Assembly: GCF_009834875.1 (NCBI RefSeq)
Contig: NZ_WVHT01000002.1
Coordinates: forward strand, 496,001 to 560,000
Reading direction: 5' to 3'
Source: Hufsiella arboris
GTDB lineage: Bacteria > Bacteroidota > Bacteroidia > Sphingobacteriales > Sphingobacteriaceae
DNA length: 64,000 bases
Part shown: positions 1-8,903 of the stretch, piece by piece
How the letters are laid out: every line of letters starts with the position of its first letter
Position numbering within the stretch: the stretch's first letter is position 1
Made by a program: the position numbers and the translations under genes
Notes under the pieces: model-generated
The model's database searches: none
Seen by the model: the letters and a program-made list of their open reading frames with translations, nothing else
What the model was told of the DNA's origin: nothing

Positions 1-2
1 CA

Positions 3-830
3 GGTGAAACAGGTACCGGAAAAGAGGTTTTTGCGCAATCGATCCATTATGAAAGCTCCCGGAAAGACAGGTCATTCGTTGCGCTGAACTGCAGCGCTTT
101 TTCGAAAGATATTCTCGAAAGTGAACTTTTCGGTCATAAAGCCGGAGCTTTTACTGGCGCTTTGAAAGATAAAAAAGGTCTGATTGAAGAAGCGCAGGGC
201 GGCACCTTATTTCTGGACGAGATAGGCGAAATGAATATCGACCTGCAGGCGAAACTTCTTCGTGTGCTTGAAAACGGAGATTATTTAAAGGTTGGTGATA
301 CCAAAACACAAAAAGCGGATGTCCGTGTGATCACCGCAACTAACCGGAATCTTGAAAAAGAAATTGAAAATGGCGGTTTTAGGCCAGATTTATTTTACAG
401 GCTTTCAGTTTTTGAAATCAAATTGCCATCACTTCGCGAACGCAAAGAGGATATACTGTTGCTGGCAGAACACTTCCTTAAAGGATTCGCATTGAAGATC
501 AACACACGAATAGAGGGCATGGAAGCGGCTTTCGTCAAAATGCTCGCTAATCATCAATGGAAAGGAAATATCAGGGAACTGAAAAATATCATAGAGCGTT
601 CCGTTATTTTATGCGATGGCTCAATCCTGACTGCAGATCTTTTTCCGTTTGACTTTTATAGCGCTGTAACAGAAAATAACTCGTCTCTTGATCTTGCAAC
701 GGTAGAAATGAAGCATATCCGCAAAGTTTTACAGCACACCAAGGGGAACAAAACAGAGGCGGCAAGATTGCTTGGGATCGGTTTAACCACACTTTATCGC
801 AAACTGGAAGAATTTTCGATTTCGGAGTAA
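3..830 (+). CDS. Sigma-54-dependent (NtrC-family) response regulator, 5' end outside window
   Basis: This is the C-terminal part of a sigma-54 activator; the reading frame is open from position 3 to the TAA at 828-830, so the start and any receiver domain lie upstream. The visible AAA+ domain begins with a Walker A motif (GETGTGKE, from position 3) and has the GAFTGA loop that contacts sigma-54 (about 144-161) and a LFLDEIGE Walker B. The last 45 residues form a Fis-type helix-turn-helix with the typical [12 protein letters not shown] helix. The family melts sigma-54 promoters after phosphorylation by a partner kinase. It ends one base before the convergent LytTR gene. The kdp genes 3.4 kb downstream lack a KdpE, so this regulator is a candidate partner for the kinase at 11386; that link is inference. 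Confidence 0.93.
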   Translation, partial: GETGTGKEVFAQSIHYESSRKDRSFVALNCSAFSKDILESELFGHKAGAFTGALKDKKGLIEEAQGGTLFLDEIGEMNIDLQAKLLRVLENGDYLKVGDTKTQKADVRVITATNRNLEKEIENGGFRPDLFYRLSVFEIKLPSLRERKEDILLLAEHFLKGFALKINTRIEGMEAAFVKMLANHQWKGNIRELKNIIERSVILCDGSILTADLFPFDFYSAVTENNSSLDLATVEMKHIRKVLQHTKGNKTEAARLLGIGLTTLYRKLEEFSISE

Positions 831-1544
831 TTATCCGTTGTTCTCCAGGGAATTAATGGTAAGTTCCTTATAATTTCTTCCGATCGGGATTTGTCTGCCA
901 CCCGTTTCAATGATTGAACTACTGTAAGCGTCAATCTTTGCCTTCGAAACAATGAAGGAGCGATGTATCCGCAAGAAATCTTCCTTGGGAAGCTGCTCTT
1001 CGATCATTCCTAACTGAAAACGGGTGATTAGCGACTTGTCCGGCGTTACAATTTTAACATATTCCTTCAGGCTCTCGATGTATAAGATCTCATCGAAAAA
1101 CACCTTAACCCGCATTTTATTTGTATTTATAAACATGTGATCACGGCTTGTGCTTATTGCCGCGGGTTGACCAGCCTGCATTTCAGACGTCATTGCCTTT
1201 AGTTTGTTGACAGCTTTGAGAAAGCGGCTGAATTCGATGGGTTTGAGAAGATAATCCACAATGTTCAATTCATAACCCTCCAGCGCATATTCGTGATAAG
1301 CAGTTGTTAAAATAATGTGCGGCGGCTCCTTTAAAGTACGAATAAAGTCAAGCCCCTTTAAACGCGGTAGGTTGATGTCCAGGAAAATCAAGTCAATATG
1401 ATTGTCGCGCAGGCTTTCGAGTGCACGCAGGGCGTCAGGGTAAGATTTGATCAGTTTCAGAAAGGGCACATCAGCCACATAGTCCTCCAGTATTTCGGCG
1501 GCAAGCGGCTCATCTTCAATGATAATGCAATTATATTGCTGCAT
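831..1544 (-). CDS. LytTR-family response regulator
   Basis: A 237-residue two-component regulator. The receiver domain spans roughly residues 1-120, with the acidic pair E10/D11 and the phospho-acceptor D56 in LIFLDINLP; the LytTR DNA-binding domain follows at about 135-235 (FFDEILYIES, RIHRSFIV, IPIGRNYK). LytTR regulators bind DNA through beta strands and in Bacteroidota usually pair with LytS-like kinases. The upstream kinase gene overlaps this start by 14 bases, so the two are translationally coupled and form a cognate pair. Targets cannot be told from the sequence. Start chosen at the ATG giving MQQYNCIIIEDEP, the usual beta-1 strand of a receiver. Confidence 0.95.
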   Translation of the reverse strand: MQQYNCIIIEDEPLAAEILEDYVADVPFLKLIKSYPDALRALESLRDNHIDLIFLDINLPRLKGLDFIRTLKEPPHIILTTAYHEYALEGYELNIVDYLLKPIEFSRFLKAVNKLKAMTSEMQAGQPAAISTSRDHMFINTNKMRVKVFFDEILYIESLKEYVKIVTPDKSLITRFQLGMIEEQLPKEDFLRIHRSFIVSKAKIDAYSSSIIETGGRQIPIGRNYKELTINSLENNG

Positions 1545-2595
1545 GGCTGTTCAGGTTGATCCAAAGATTGACATTAAAAGTTCCGGCAAGGTTTTCGATG
1601 TTAAGCGAAAATTCCCTGTACATCAGTTCGAGTTGGCGGCGCACGTTGCTTAGACCAATCTTTTCATGCACCTGTGTTTGTTCCTTATCGTGTGAGTTTT
1701 GAATCAGAAAATTCAGATGCCCGTTTTTAACAGAGATGTCAATGCTGATTTGGGTAGATTCTGTCGTTTCGCATATTCCGTGCTTAAAGGCATTTTCGAT
1801 GAACGGAAGTAAAATAAGCGGCGTGATAACCTGGTCGAAATCATCGATATTCTGTTTGAATGAAAGATTCAGGCGATCATTAAACCTGATTTTTTCCAGT
1901 TGAACGTAATCTTCCAGTACCCTGATCTCGTCGGAGATTGGCATCGTCCTGCGATCAGATTCGTAGAGCATAAATCGAAGCAATTTCGACAGCCTCATCA
2001 CAACTTCCGGTGCTTTATCGGATTTTTTTCTTGCAAGTCCGTAGATGTTATTTAGCGTATTGAAAAGAAAATGCGGATTGATCTGGTTCTTCAGAAACTT
2101 CAATTCCGTTTCAAGCTTTTCGCGAACGAGATCCTTTTCGTTTCGCAGATGACTAATCTGCATCCGGAAAAGTCGCAGAGCCAGGGCTATCCCGGCAACG
2201 TATCCTATATCCAACAAGGAAACGAACATTCTTGAGAAATCGAATACATCTGAAAATAAAACAGGTTTTTCAGGATAAAGAGTTGGCGCTATATAATAAT
2301 TCCCCGCTAACCGATGCGCTATGATCGACAGGATAAGACTACCTACGATTTCGGTAATGACGATCGAAAGCTTCCAGCGTTTTATCAGAAGTTGTGGCAA
2401 AAACAAATCAAGTAGGAGGTATGTGAAAATGATCTTAGCCGGAAGAAGCGAAAAATTGAATAGGATGGCCGTAAATACTACGTTCATCGTCTTTACATCG
2501 CCGAATAAGGAATGTATCCAGGCGTACTCGAGTAAGGTTCCCTGTATGCTGTATGCCAGCCAAAAAATCAGGTGTCTGACGATAGTGTTGTTCAC
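1531..2595 (-). CDS. LytS-like sensor histidine kinase
   Basis: A 354-residue membrane histidine kinase of the His_kinase (LytS/YehU) type. The N-terminal 145 residues hold about four hydrophobic segments, followed by a short coiled region (residues 148-170) and the phospho-acceptor motif NPHFLFNTLNNI with H175. The ATPase domain shows the N box IENAFKHGI and a G box near KIGLSNVRRQLEL. No periplasmic sensor domain is visible, so the ligand is presumably sensed by the membrane part. Its end overlaps the LytTR regulator gene by 14 bases, making them one operon. The upstream 238-base gap holds the divergent start of the membrane protein gene at 2834. Confidence 0.94.
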   Translation of the reverse strand: MNNTIVRHLIFWLAYSIQGTLLEYAWIHSLFGDVKTMNVVFTAILFNFSLLPAKIIFTYLLLDLFLPQLLIKRWKLSIVITEIVGSLILSIIAHRLAGNYYIAPTLYPEKPVLFSDVFDFSRMFVSLLDIGYVAGIALALRLFRMQISHLRNEKDLVREKLETELKFLKNQINPHFLFNTLNNIYGLARKKSDKAPEVVMRLSKLLRFMLYESDRRTMPISDEIRVLEDYVQLEKIRFNDRLNLSFKQNIDDFDQVITPLILLPFIENAFKHGICETTESTQISIDISVKNGHLNFLIQNSHDKEQTQVHEKIGLSNVRRQLELMYREFSLNIENLAGTFNVNLWINLNSHAAI

Positions 2596-2833
2596 CGCAT
2601 GAAGTTCGTGAAAAATAAACTTCGAATCCAGTAAATCAACGAACGACCGTAATTTGCGTAAGTAGGTAGCATCAATAAGTATGAACTTGCTTAGTACCCT
2701 AAGAAAGTAAACTATCCACCTGTAATTCTTGCAAATTCATGCTTTATATAGGCTGATGCTGGCTTTTAGTAATAGTTTCTTGCAAGACGGCCAACCTATG
2801 TGTAAATTGAATTTAATTCTAACCACCTAACAA

Positions 2834-3328
2834 ATGAGTAAACTTATCGCTGTCGAAAATTCAATTAATCCGCCTTCTGATAAATCGGCAATCATCTTAG
2901 CCTGGTTAATCGCCGGCACCTTAGATATATTGGCGGCTATCTTAATTTTAGCAAAGGGTAATGCTGCAGGAGTTTTGCGTTTTGTTGCCAGTGGCGCTTT
3001 TGGTAGTGCGGCGTTTACAGGAGGTTCCGGCTATATCTGGTTCGGACTTTTGGCGCACTATTTTATTGCCTTTTGCTTTGTTGCGTTTTACTTTTTAATA
3101 TACCAATTTGTTCCTTTTCTCAGAAAGAACTTCATTCTGAGCGCAATCGTCTACGGCTTATTTGCCCAGGTTGTAATGTCATTCCTTGTGCTGCCGCTAA
3201 CTCAGATCGCACACCGGCCTTTTAATATTGTTGGATTTATAGAAAATGCAGTAATCCTGATGTTTACAATAGGCCTGCCGGCGGCATGGATGAGACAGCG
3301 AGTTTACAGAAGCGATTTAACAGAATAA
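2834..3328 (+). CDS. Small integral membrane protein of unknown function
   Basis: A 164-residue hydrophobic protein with four or five predicted membrane segments (about residues 22-42, 47-68, 72-98, 102-125 and 133-153) and a basic C-terminus. I recognise no catalytic motif. The segment after residue 45 is rich in small residues (FVASGAFGSAAFTGGSG), which would suit close helix packing. It is followed nine bases later by the DUF1223 gene on the same strand, so the two may be co-transcribed, and lies divergent from the LytS kinase, which makes it a possible target of that two-component pair. That regulatory idea rests on position only. Confidence 0.8.
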   Translation: MSKLIAVENSINPPSDKSAIILAWLIAGTLDILAAILILAKGNAAGVLRFVASGAFGSAAFTGGSGYIWFGLLAHYFIAFCFVAFYFLIYQFVPFLRKNFILSAIVYGLFAQVVMSFLVLPLTQIAHRPFNIVGFIENAVILMFTIGLPAAWMRQRVYRSDLTE

Positions 3329-3337
3329 TATTCGGCC

Positions 3338-4066
3338 ATGAAGACAATACTACTTTTCATATCGCTGATTTTAAGCAGTTTTATAAAATCAGACAATAAA
3401 GCTCCCGGATTTGTGGTGATTGAGCTTTTTACTTCCGAAGGATGTTCAAGCTGCCCGTCAGCGGACCGCTTGCTTAAAAAGCTGGAAGCCCGTTATGAAG
3501 GGCAGCAGGTTTATGTAATGGAGTTTCACGTCGATTATTGGGATAAATATGGCTGGAAAGATCCTTACAGCCAGCATGCTTTTACCGAACGTCAATGGGC
3601 TTATTGCGATTATTTAAAATCGACGACGTACACACCACAAGCTGTAATTAATGGCAAGGAGCAATTTGTCGGCAGTGACAGTGTGAAAGTGATCAACTCG
3701 ATCAACTATTTCTTTAACCAGGCAGCCGTCGAAAATAATCCACCGGAATACGCGGTTTCTAATTCAGGCAAACAAATAACAATCACCTGTCCGCCGGATT
3801 CTAAATTGAAGGGAGACCAGGTCCATGCGGCTTTAGTGAAAAAGGGCGGGAAAAATGATGTTACATCCGGCGAGAATAAAGGCCGGACTCTTGAACATGT
3901 AAATATTGTACAGGATTTCAAGACAGCCACGCTTGGCCGTAAGCCTTCACAACTCCAGGTTACACTACCTGAAAGCGAATCCAAAGATTCTTTCAACCTT
4001 ATCGTTTATACACAGGATCCAAAAAATCTGGCTATTACCTCGGTGAAACAACTGCCTATAAATTAA
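3338..4066 (+). CDS. DUF1223 family thioredoxin-like exported protein
   Basis: A 242-residue protein with a short N-terminal hydrophobic signal (residues 2-17) and a DUF1223 domain of thioredoxin-like fold. The family hallmark VIELFTSEGCSSCPSAD is present with the two cysteines at C36 and C39 in a CxxC pair, followed by FHVDYWDKYGWKDPYS and TYTPQAVING, also typical. A thiol redox or disulfide role in the envelope is plausible but not established for the family. A hairpin terminator follows about 30 bases after the stop, separating this gene from kdp. The ATG nine bases after the membrane protein gene begins a clean signal sequence and was chosen as start. Confidence 0.9.
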   Translation: MKTILLFISLILSSFIKSDNKAPGFVVIELFTSEGCSSCPSADRLLKKLEARYEGQQVYVMEFHVDYWDKYGWKDPYSQHAFTERQWAYCDYLKSTTYTPQAVINGKEQFVGSDSVKVINSINYFFNQAAVENNPPEYAVSNSGKQITITCPPDSKLKGDQVHAALVKKGGKNDVTSGENKGRTLEHVNIVQDFKTATLGRKPSQLQVTLPESESKDSFNLIVYTQDPKNLAITSVKQLPIN

Positions 4067-4096
4067 TAGCAAGCTCAAAACAGCTTACCATTTTGA

Positions 4097-4132
4097 CAAA
4101 AGACCTTTCCATTTTGGAAGGGTCTTTTTTTG
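4097..4132 (+). terminator. Rho-independent terminator after the DUF1223 gene
   Basis: A ten-base stem (4101-4110 with 4116-4125, one G-T wobble) closes a five-base loop and is followed by a run of seven T. It sits 30 bases after the stop codon and insulates the kdp operon from the upstream genes. Confidence 0.75.
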
Positions 4133-4216
4133 TGCTTTGAATTTTCGCTGAGCAAATGCGTGCTTTCCAGTGGTTAAATGCACTTTTTATGACAAACCCA
4201 ATTTTCGGAACAGACG

Positions 4217-4232
4217 TGGCATATAGCTTTTA
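4217..4232 (+). promoter_or_regulatory. Possible sigma-54 (-24/-12) promoter of the kdp operon
   Basis: The sequence TGGCATATAGCTTTTA matches the -24 half of the sigma-54 consensus (TGGCA) and has TT at the right spacing, but the GC expected at -12 is TT. It ends 12 bases before the first kdp-region ORF, so transcription would begin at or next to its ATG. The partial sigma-54 activator at the left edge of the window makes the match more interesting; by sequence alone it is weak. Confidence 0.3.
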
Positions 4233-4243
4233 AAATACTAGAC

Positions 4244-4327
4244 ATGATAACTGTTTTCCTATTTCTTCTCATCCTGTTGTTCTGCAGGCTATTCTTTTTA
4301 TCAATCAACTGGTTCGAAAAAATCTAA
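4244..4327 (+). CDS. Micro-ORF: 27-residue membrane peptide preceding kdpF
   Basis: An ATG at 4244 opens a 27-codon frame ending in TAA at 4325-4327. The product is one strongly hydrophobic helix (MITVFLFLLILLFCRLFFLS) followed by the short amphipathic tail INWFEKI. It lies four bases before kdpF and is read in the same direction, so it would be part of the kdp transcript. Size and layout resemble KdpF itself, but the tail differs (KdpF ends KPEKF), so it looks like a second small subunit or regulator and not a duplicated KdpF. I do not recognise it as a named family. The alternative is a chance hydrophobic frame in a leader; the tight spacing and lack of other function for the stretch favour a real peptide. 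Confidence 0.5.
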   Translation: MITVFLFLLILLFCRLFFLSINWFEKI

Positions 4328-4331
4328 CGCT

Positions 4332-4409
4332 ATGCTTGCTTTATTCATCATCGCAGTTGCAGTCTTCATTTATATGATCTACGTGCTGCTAAAACCGGAA
4401 AAATTCTAA
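4332..4409 (+). CDS. kdpF: KdpF, small stabilising subunit of the K+-transporting ATPase
   Basis: A 25-residue single-helix protein, MLALFIIAVAVFIYMIYVLL followed by KPEKF, with the typical YVLLKPEKF ending of KdpF. KdpF sits beside KdpA in the inner membrane and stabilises the KdpFABC complex. The stop (4407-4409) is three bases before the kdpA start, the usual tight arrangement. It is easily missed by gene callers because of its length. Only the final five residues are polar, as expected for a one-pass peptide. Confidence 0.88.
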   Translation: MLALFIIAVAVFIYMIYVLLKPEKF

Positions 4410-4412
4410 ATT

Positions 4413-6131
4413 ATGAACACGGAAATGCTCGGCATTATTGCCACCTATCTTATCACTTTAATTATCGCTATCCCACTTGGGAAATACCTGGCAAAAGTTT
4501 TTGCAGGCGAGCGGAGCTGGACGGATTTCCTTTATCCCATCGAAAATTTCATTTATAAGCTGTCCGGTATCAATCCTAAGGAGCAAATGAACTGGAAGCA
4601 GCACATGAAAGCCATGCTGACTATAAACTCCGTATGGCTGGTTTACGGTTTTTTTGTGTTGCTGTACCAGGATAAACTGCCGTTGAATCCGGATGGCAAC
4701 CCGGGGATGACGCCTGACTTATCGTTCAACACGATCATTAGTTTCGTCGTTAACTGTAATTTGCAGCACTATTCCGGCGAAACCGGTGTCAGCTATCTGA
4801 CGCAGCATTTCGTGTTGATGTTTTTGCATTTCACCAGCGCAGCAACCGGGATTGCCGCGGCGGTTGTCTTTTTTAAAGCTTTCAGGGATAAAAATGCTAC
4901 CAACCTGGGTAACTTCTGGGAGTTCTTCGTTAAATCAATTACCCGTTTACTTCTTCCGCTATCTATCGTTATTGCTTTAACCCTGGCATTTAACGGAACG
5001 CCGACTAGTTATAAAGGCAAAGATCAATTTATTTCTATGCAGGGCGATACAGTGAACGTTTCACGCGGACCTGCCGCCCAGATGATCGCGATTAAGCACC
5101 TCGGTACAAACGGTGGCGGCTGGTTTGGAGCCAATTCAGCGCAGCCATTAGAAAATCCGAATTACCTGACCAACATGGTTGAAGCGATTTCACAGGTAAT
5201 CATACCGATCGCGATGGTTTTAGCTTTTGGATTTTTTATCCGGAGAAAAAGACTGGCGTGGATGATATTCGGCGTGATGACAGTAGGTATGTTTTTGTTA
5301 TTGATCCCTACATTAACCAGCGAACTCGGAGGCAATTCCGCCATCGCAAAAATGGGCATTAGTCAGGCGACCGGCGCAATGGAAGGTAAGGAAGTGAGGT
5401 TCGGCCCTACAGCAACGGCTTACTGGAGTACGATAACTACAATTATTTCAACAGGCTCTGTTAACGGGATGCATGACAGTACGATGCCGCTTACCGGCTT
5501 ATTGCAGATGCTTGGAATGATGATCAACTCTTTTTATGGCGGCTGCGGTGTAGGACTGCTGAATTATTTCATTTACCTGATTATCGCAGTCTTCATATCC
5601 GGACTGATGGTTGGCCGGACACCGGAATTCCTGGGCCACAAAGTAGAAGCTCGGGAAGTAAAGATCGCCGCCCTAATAACGTTGCTAAGTCCTTTCCTGA
5701 TTTTGGCAGGAACTGCTCTGGCAAGTTATGTTTTCACCAAAAGTCCAAATGCTGACTGGGCAGTGAAGGCGGCAAACTGGCTGAATAATCCCGGTTTCCA
5801 TGGTTTTTCGGAAATGCTGTATGAGTACACGTCATCAAACGCAAATAACGGCTCCGGCTTTGAAGGATTGGGAGACAACAACATCTGGTGGAACGTTTCT
5901 ACAGGATTTGTTCTCATACTCGGGCGCTTCCTCCCCATCATTGGCCCGGTGGCGATAGCAGGCTTGCTGGCTCAGAAGAAATACATTCCTGAATCTGCCG
6001 GAACGCTGAAAGCGGATACGCTAACATTTAGCCTGATGACTTTTGCTATAATCGTGGTTCTTAACGCTTTATCATACTTCCCTGCATTGGCACTTGGCCC
6101 AATCGCAGAATACTTCACCATCTTAAAATAA
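4413..6131 (+). CDS. kdpA: Potassium-transporting ATPase KdpA, ion-binding channel-like subunit
   Basis: A 572-residue polytopic protein, close to the usual length of about 560. KdpA belongs to the superfamily of K+ transporters and forms the selectivity filter through which K+ enters KdpFABC. Filter-type motifs are visible: [11 protein letters not shown] near residue 113, [19 protein letters not shown] near 231, the [10 protein letters not shown] loop near 350 and [10 protein letters not shown] near 477. The N-terminus keeps the [10 protein letters not shown] motif. It starts three bases after kdpF and its TAA shares one base with the kdpB ATG (taATG), showing translational coupling. The gene is part of the high-affinity K+ uptake operon normally induced at low K+. 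Confidence 0.98.
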   Translation: MNTEMLGIIATYLITLIIAIPLGKYLAKVFAGERSWTDFLYPIENFIYKLSGINPKEQMNWKQHMKAMLTINSVWLVYGFFVLLYQDKLPLNPDGNPGMTPDLSFNTIISFVVNCNLQHYSGETGVSYLTQHFVLMFLHFTSAATGIAAAVVFFKAFRDKNATNLGNFWEFFVKSITRLLLPLSIVIALTLAFNGTPTSYKGKDQFISMQGDTVNVSRGPAAQMIAIKHLGTNGGGWFGANSAQPLENPNYLTNMVEAISQVIIPIAMVLAFGFFIRRKRLAWMIFGVMTVGMFLLLIPTLTSELGGNSAIAKMGISQATGAMEGKEVRFGPTATAYWSTITTIISTGSVNGMHDSTMPLTGLLQMLGMMINSFYGGCGVGLLNYFIYLIIAVFISGLMVGRTPEFLGHKVEAREVKIAALITLLSPFLILAGTALASYVFTKSPNADWAVKAANWLNNPGFHGFSEMLYEYTSSNANNGSGFEGLGDNNIWWNVSTGFVLILGRFLPIIGPVAIAGLLAQKKYIPESAGTLKADTLTFSLMTFAIIVVLNALSYFPALALGPIAEYFTILK

Positions 6132-8170
6132 TGAAAATCCAATCGAATAAATTATTTGAACCTGCCTTGGTCAACACGGCGTTAAAGCAGTCGTTCGTTA
6201 AACTTGACCCTAGGGTCATGGTCAAAAATCCGGTGATGTTCACCGTCGAGATCGGAACATTCATTATGCTGTTTGTGACGTTTTATTCAGCAAAACAGCA
6301 TGACCAGGGATCGTTCGGATATAACTTTAGTATCTTTCTTATCCTACTTTTAACACTCCTGTTTGCCAATTTTGCCGAAGCAATCGCCGAGGCAAGAGGC
6401 AAAGCACAGGCCGACAGTTTGCGGAAAACACGGGAAGAAACGCCTGCTAAGGTGTTACTCGATAACGGAAATACAGAAACCCGCTCATCCGCCCTCCTGA
6501 AAAAAGGTGATGTATTTATCTGCGAAGCCGGCGATACCATTCCAACTGATGGAGAGATCATCGAAGGCATCGCTACGATCGACGAATCGGCGATCACCGG
6601 TGAATCTGCTCCGGTGATTCGCGAATCGGGTGGTGATAAATCTTCGGTAACCGGCGGTACAAAAGTTTTATCCGACGAAATCAAAGTCGTAGTAACTACT
6701 CAACCCGGCGAGAGTTTTTTAGATAAGATGATCGCTTTAGTTGAAGGTGCCTCTCGTCAAAAAACGCCTAACGAAATTGCCTTAACTATTCTTCTGGCAA
6801 GTTTTACACTGGTTTTTATCATCGTTTGCGTGACGTTAAAGCCGTTTGCAGATTATGCGCAAACGCCGATCACTATCGCAGCATTCATTTCACTTTTCGT
6901 ATGCCTGATCCCTACAACCATCGGTGGTTTGCTTTCGGCAATCGGTATCGCCGGAATGGACCGGGCGCTCCGGGCGAATGTGATTACCAAGTCAGGTAAA
7001 GCGGTAGAAACAGCCGGCGACATCGATACGCTGCTTCTGGACAAAACCGGAACTATAACCATTGGTAACCGCAAAGCGACCAATTTTTATCCGGCTCAAG
7101 GGATTTCACGTGATCATTTTGTGAAAAGCAGTTTACTGAGTTCGCTTTCTGACGAAACTCCGGAGGGAAAATCCATCGTTGAATTGGCACAAAGTATTTT
7201 GCCCTCAGGCGAGTTTACCAAACCGGCTGATGGTGAAATGGAATTTGTAAAGTTCACTGCAGAAACCCGTTCAAGCGGTGTAAATCTGAAAGCCGGAACA
7301 CAAATCCGCAAAGGCGCCTCGGACTCGATCCGCGCAATTGCTGCAAGTGCAGGAAACTCTTTTCCTGATGACATCGACACTGAAGTGAAAAAAATCTCTT
7401 CGAACGGCGGTACGCCTCTCGTCGTTTCCGAAAATGGAAAAGTTCTGGGAGTAATTGAACTTCAGGATATCATAAAACCCGGAATACAAGAGCGGTTTGA
7501 AAGACTTCGCAAGATGGGCGTGAAAACGGTGATGGTTACCGGCGATAACCCGTTAACAGCTAAATACATTGCTGAAAAAGCCGGTGTAGACGATTTTATC
7601 GCGGAAGCAAAACCGGAAGACAAAATGAACTACATCAAAGAGGAGCAGGCAAATGGAAAACTGGTCGCAATGATGGGCGACGGTACCAATGACGCACCCG
7701 CTTTGGCTCAAGCCGATGTTGGCGTGGCCATGAACAGCGGAACCCAGGCTGCGAAAGAAGCCGGTAACATGGTTGATCTGGATAATGACCCAACCAAGCT
7801 GATCGAGATTGTCGAGATCGGTAAACAATTGCTGATCACCCGCGGAACGCTTACTACTTTTTCAATAGCGAACGACGTAGCTAAGTACTTTGCGATTGTT
7901 CCTGCCTTATTTATTGCTTCAATTCCTGCACTGCAAGGGCTTAATATTATGCGACTTACAAGTCCTGAAAGCGCGATCCTATCGGCGGTGATTTTTAACG
8001 CTATCATCATTCCACTACTAATTCCATTAGCGTTGCGTGGAGTGGCTTATAAACCGATTGGTGCAAGCGCTTTGCTAAGACGCAATTTATTAGTTTATGG
8101 CGTTGGTGGTGTAATAGCTCCGTTTATCGGAATCAAATTAATTGATATGGCCCTTGGCCTGTTTGTGTAA
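6131..8170 (+). CDS. kdpB: Potassium-transporting P-type ATPase KdpB
   Basis: A 679-residue P-type ATPase that hydrolyses ATP to drive K+ import by KdpFABC. The actuator loop TGES is at residues 156-159; its serine matches the residue phosphorylated for inhibition in E. coli KdpB. The phosphorylation motif DKTGT is at 304-308 (D304), preceded by the [15 protein letters not shown] membrane motif, and the hinge GDGTND follows near 516. Length and order of motifs are normal and there is no sign of damage. Its start overlaps the kdpA stop by one base. A 75-base gap with short palindromic repeats separates it from kdpC, wider than the other kdp spacings. Confidence 0.98.
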   Translation: MKIQSNKLFEPALVNTALKQSFVKLDPRVMVKNPVMFTVEIGTFIMLFVTFYSAKQHDQGSFGYNFSIFLILLLTLLFANFAEAIAEARGKAQADSLRKTREETPAKVLLDNGNTETRSSALLKKGDVFICEAGDTIPTDGEIIEGIATIDESAITGESAPVIRESGGDKSSVTGGTKVLSDEIKVVVTTQPGESFLDKMIALVEGASRQKTPNEIALTILLASFTLVFIIVCVTLKPFADYAQTPITIAAFISLFVCLIPTTIGGLLSAIGIAGMDRALRANVITKSGKAVETAGDIDTLLLDKTGTITIGNRKATNFYPAQGISRDHFVKSSLLSSLSDETPEGKSIVELAQSILPSGEFTKPADGEMEFVKFTAETRSSGVNLKAGTQIRKGASDSIRAIAASAGNSFPDDIDTEVKKISSNGGTPLVVSENGKVLGVIELQDIIKPGIQERFERLRKMGVKTVMVTGDNPLTAKYIAEKAGVDDFIAEAKPEDKMNYIKEEQANGKLVAMMGDGTNDAPALAQADVGVAMNSGTQAAKEAGNMVDLDNDPTKLIEIVEIGKQLLITRGTLTTFSIANDVAKYFAIVPALFIASIPALQGLNIMRLTSPESAILSAVIFNAIIIPLLIPLALRGVAYKPIGASALLRRNLLVYGVGGVIAPFIGIKLIDMALGLFV

Positions 8171-8181
8171 AATTTAGCTAA

Positions 8182-8220
8182 TAGACTATGGACCATTGTC
8201 TATGGACCATGGTCTATAGC
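8182..8220. repeat. 14-bp tandem palindromic repeat between kdpB and kdpC
   Basis: Two 14-base units (8186-8199 and 8200-8213, differing at one position) and a partial third (8214-8219) are built on CTATGGACCATnGT. The second unit with its extension, 8200-8219, reads as a palindrome with one mismatched pair (CTATGGACCATGGTCTATAG). It could form a hairpin in the mRNA between kdpB and kdpC or bind a dimeric protein. Similar low-complexity spacers occur in related genomes, so a neutral repeat is also possible. Confidence 0.8.
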
Positions 8221-8245
8221 CAGTCAACATTAAAAATTAAAAAAA

Positions 8246-8812
8246 ATGAAAAAATATATTCTTCAATCGATCCGTCTTACGGTAGTTCTGATGGTTCTTT
8301 TATGCGTGATTTACCCCTTGCTTGTCGCTTTTGCAGGAAAACTTTCAAAAGGACAAGGAGATGGTGAAACTGTAAACCTAAACGGCAAAGTTGTCGGCTA
8401 CGCTTTGATTGGACAAAGTTTTAGTAAACCCGAATACTTCTGGGGCCGTCCGTCGGCTGTCGGTTACAATGCGGCTGGTTCTGCCGGTTCAAATAAAGGT
8501 CCTTCAAATCCTGACTATCTGAAGGACATAAACAATAGAATTGATACGTTGATTACATATCATCCGTATTTAAACCGTTCAGATATTCCTGCAGACCTCG
8601 TAACCGCATCGGGAAGCGGATTGGATCCTGATATTTCAGTTCAGGCGGCCGATATCCAGGTAAAAAGAGTTGCCGAACAGCGTAAAATTGACGAAGGCAA
8701 AGTCCGCGAACTTGTTCAGCGAAACACTACAAGCCCTTTATTCAATTTATTTGGCCCATCCCATGTAAATGTACTTGAACTAAATATCGCGCTTGATAAA
8801 ATTTCTAAATAA
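8246..8812 (+). CDS. kdpC: Potassium-transporting ATPase KdpC
   Basis: A 188-residue subunit with one N-terminal membrane helix (residues 10-32) and a periplasmic domain. The family motifs GQSFSKPEYFWGRPSAVGYN, GSNKGPSNPDY and SGSGLDPDIS are complete, as is the final GPSHVNVLELN segment. KdpC stabilises the complex and increases its affinity for ATP and K+. It follows kdpB after a repeat-bearing 75-base gap with an A-rich stretch just before the ATG, which may serve for initiation since Bacteroidota often lack a Shine-Dalgarno sequence. The porin gene comes 91 bases later. Confidence 0.97.
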   Translation: MKKYILQSIRLTVVLMVLLCVIYPLLVAFAGKLSKGQGDGETVNLNGKVVGYALIGQSFSKPEYFWGRPSAVGYNAAGSAGSNKGPSNPDYLKDINNRIDTLITYHPYLNRSDIPADLVTASGSGLDPDISVQAADIQVKRVAEQRKIDEGKVRELVQRNTTSPLFNLFGPSHVNVLELNIALDKISK

Positions 8813-8820
8813 TACATGAC

Positions 8821-8903
8821 CTCATTTCCGATCGGGCATCTTTTTGAGATGCGAAAGTCCGGAAGGAGGGGACCAACTCAACCATCATTTACAATATATA
8901 ACG
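8821..8903 (+). other. Possible structured leader between kdpC and the porin gene
   Basis: The gap holds two short stems: GCATC (8836-8840) with GATGC (8848-8852), and GTCC (8857-8860) with GGAC (8870-8873). The second encloses the purine-rich GGAAGGAGGG, which resembles a strong ribosome site but lies about 30 bases before the likely porin ATG. I recognise no known riboswitch class. It may be a local translation or processing element within the kdp transcript. Confidence 0.3.

Noticed and set aside
7553-8010. Minus-strand frames of 91-100 codons inside kdpB
   Set aside because: They are antisense to conserved P-type ATPase motifs and have no features of their own.
8821-8903. c-di-AMP (ydaO-type) riboswitch in the kdp operon
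   Set aside because: The stretch is too short, lies after kdpC, and lacks the conserved core of that class; only two small stems are seen.
8844-8903. Upstream ATG at 8844 as start of the porin gene
   Set aside because: It adds 20 residues unlike a signal peptide; ATG 8904 directly begins a proper signal sequence.
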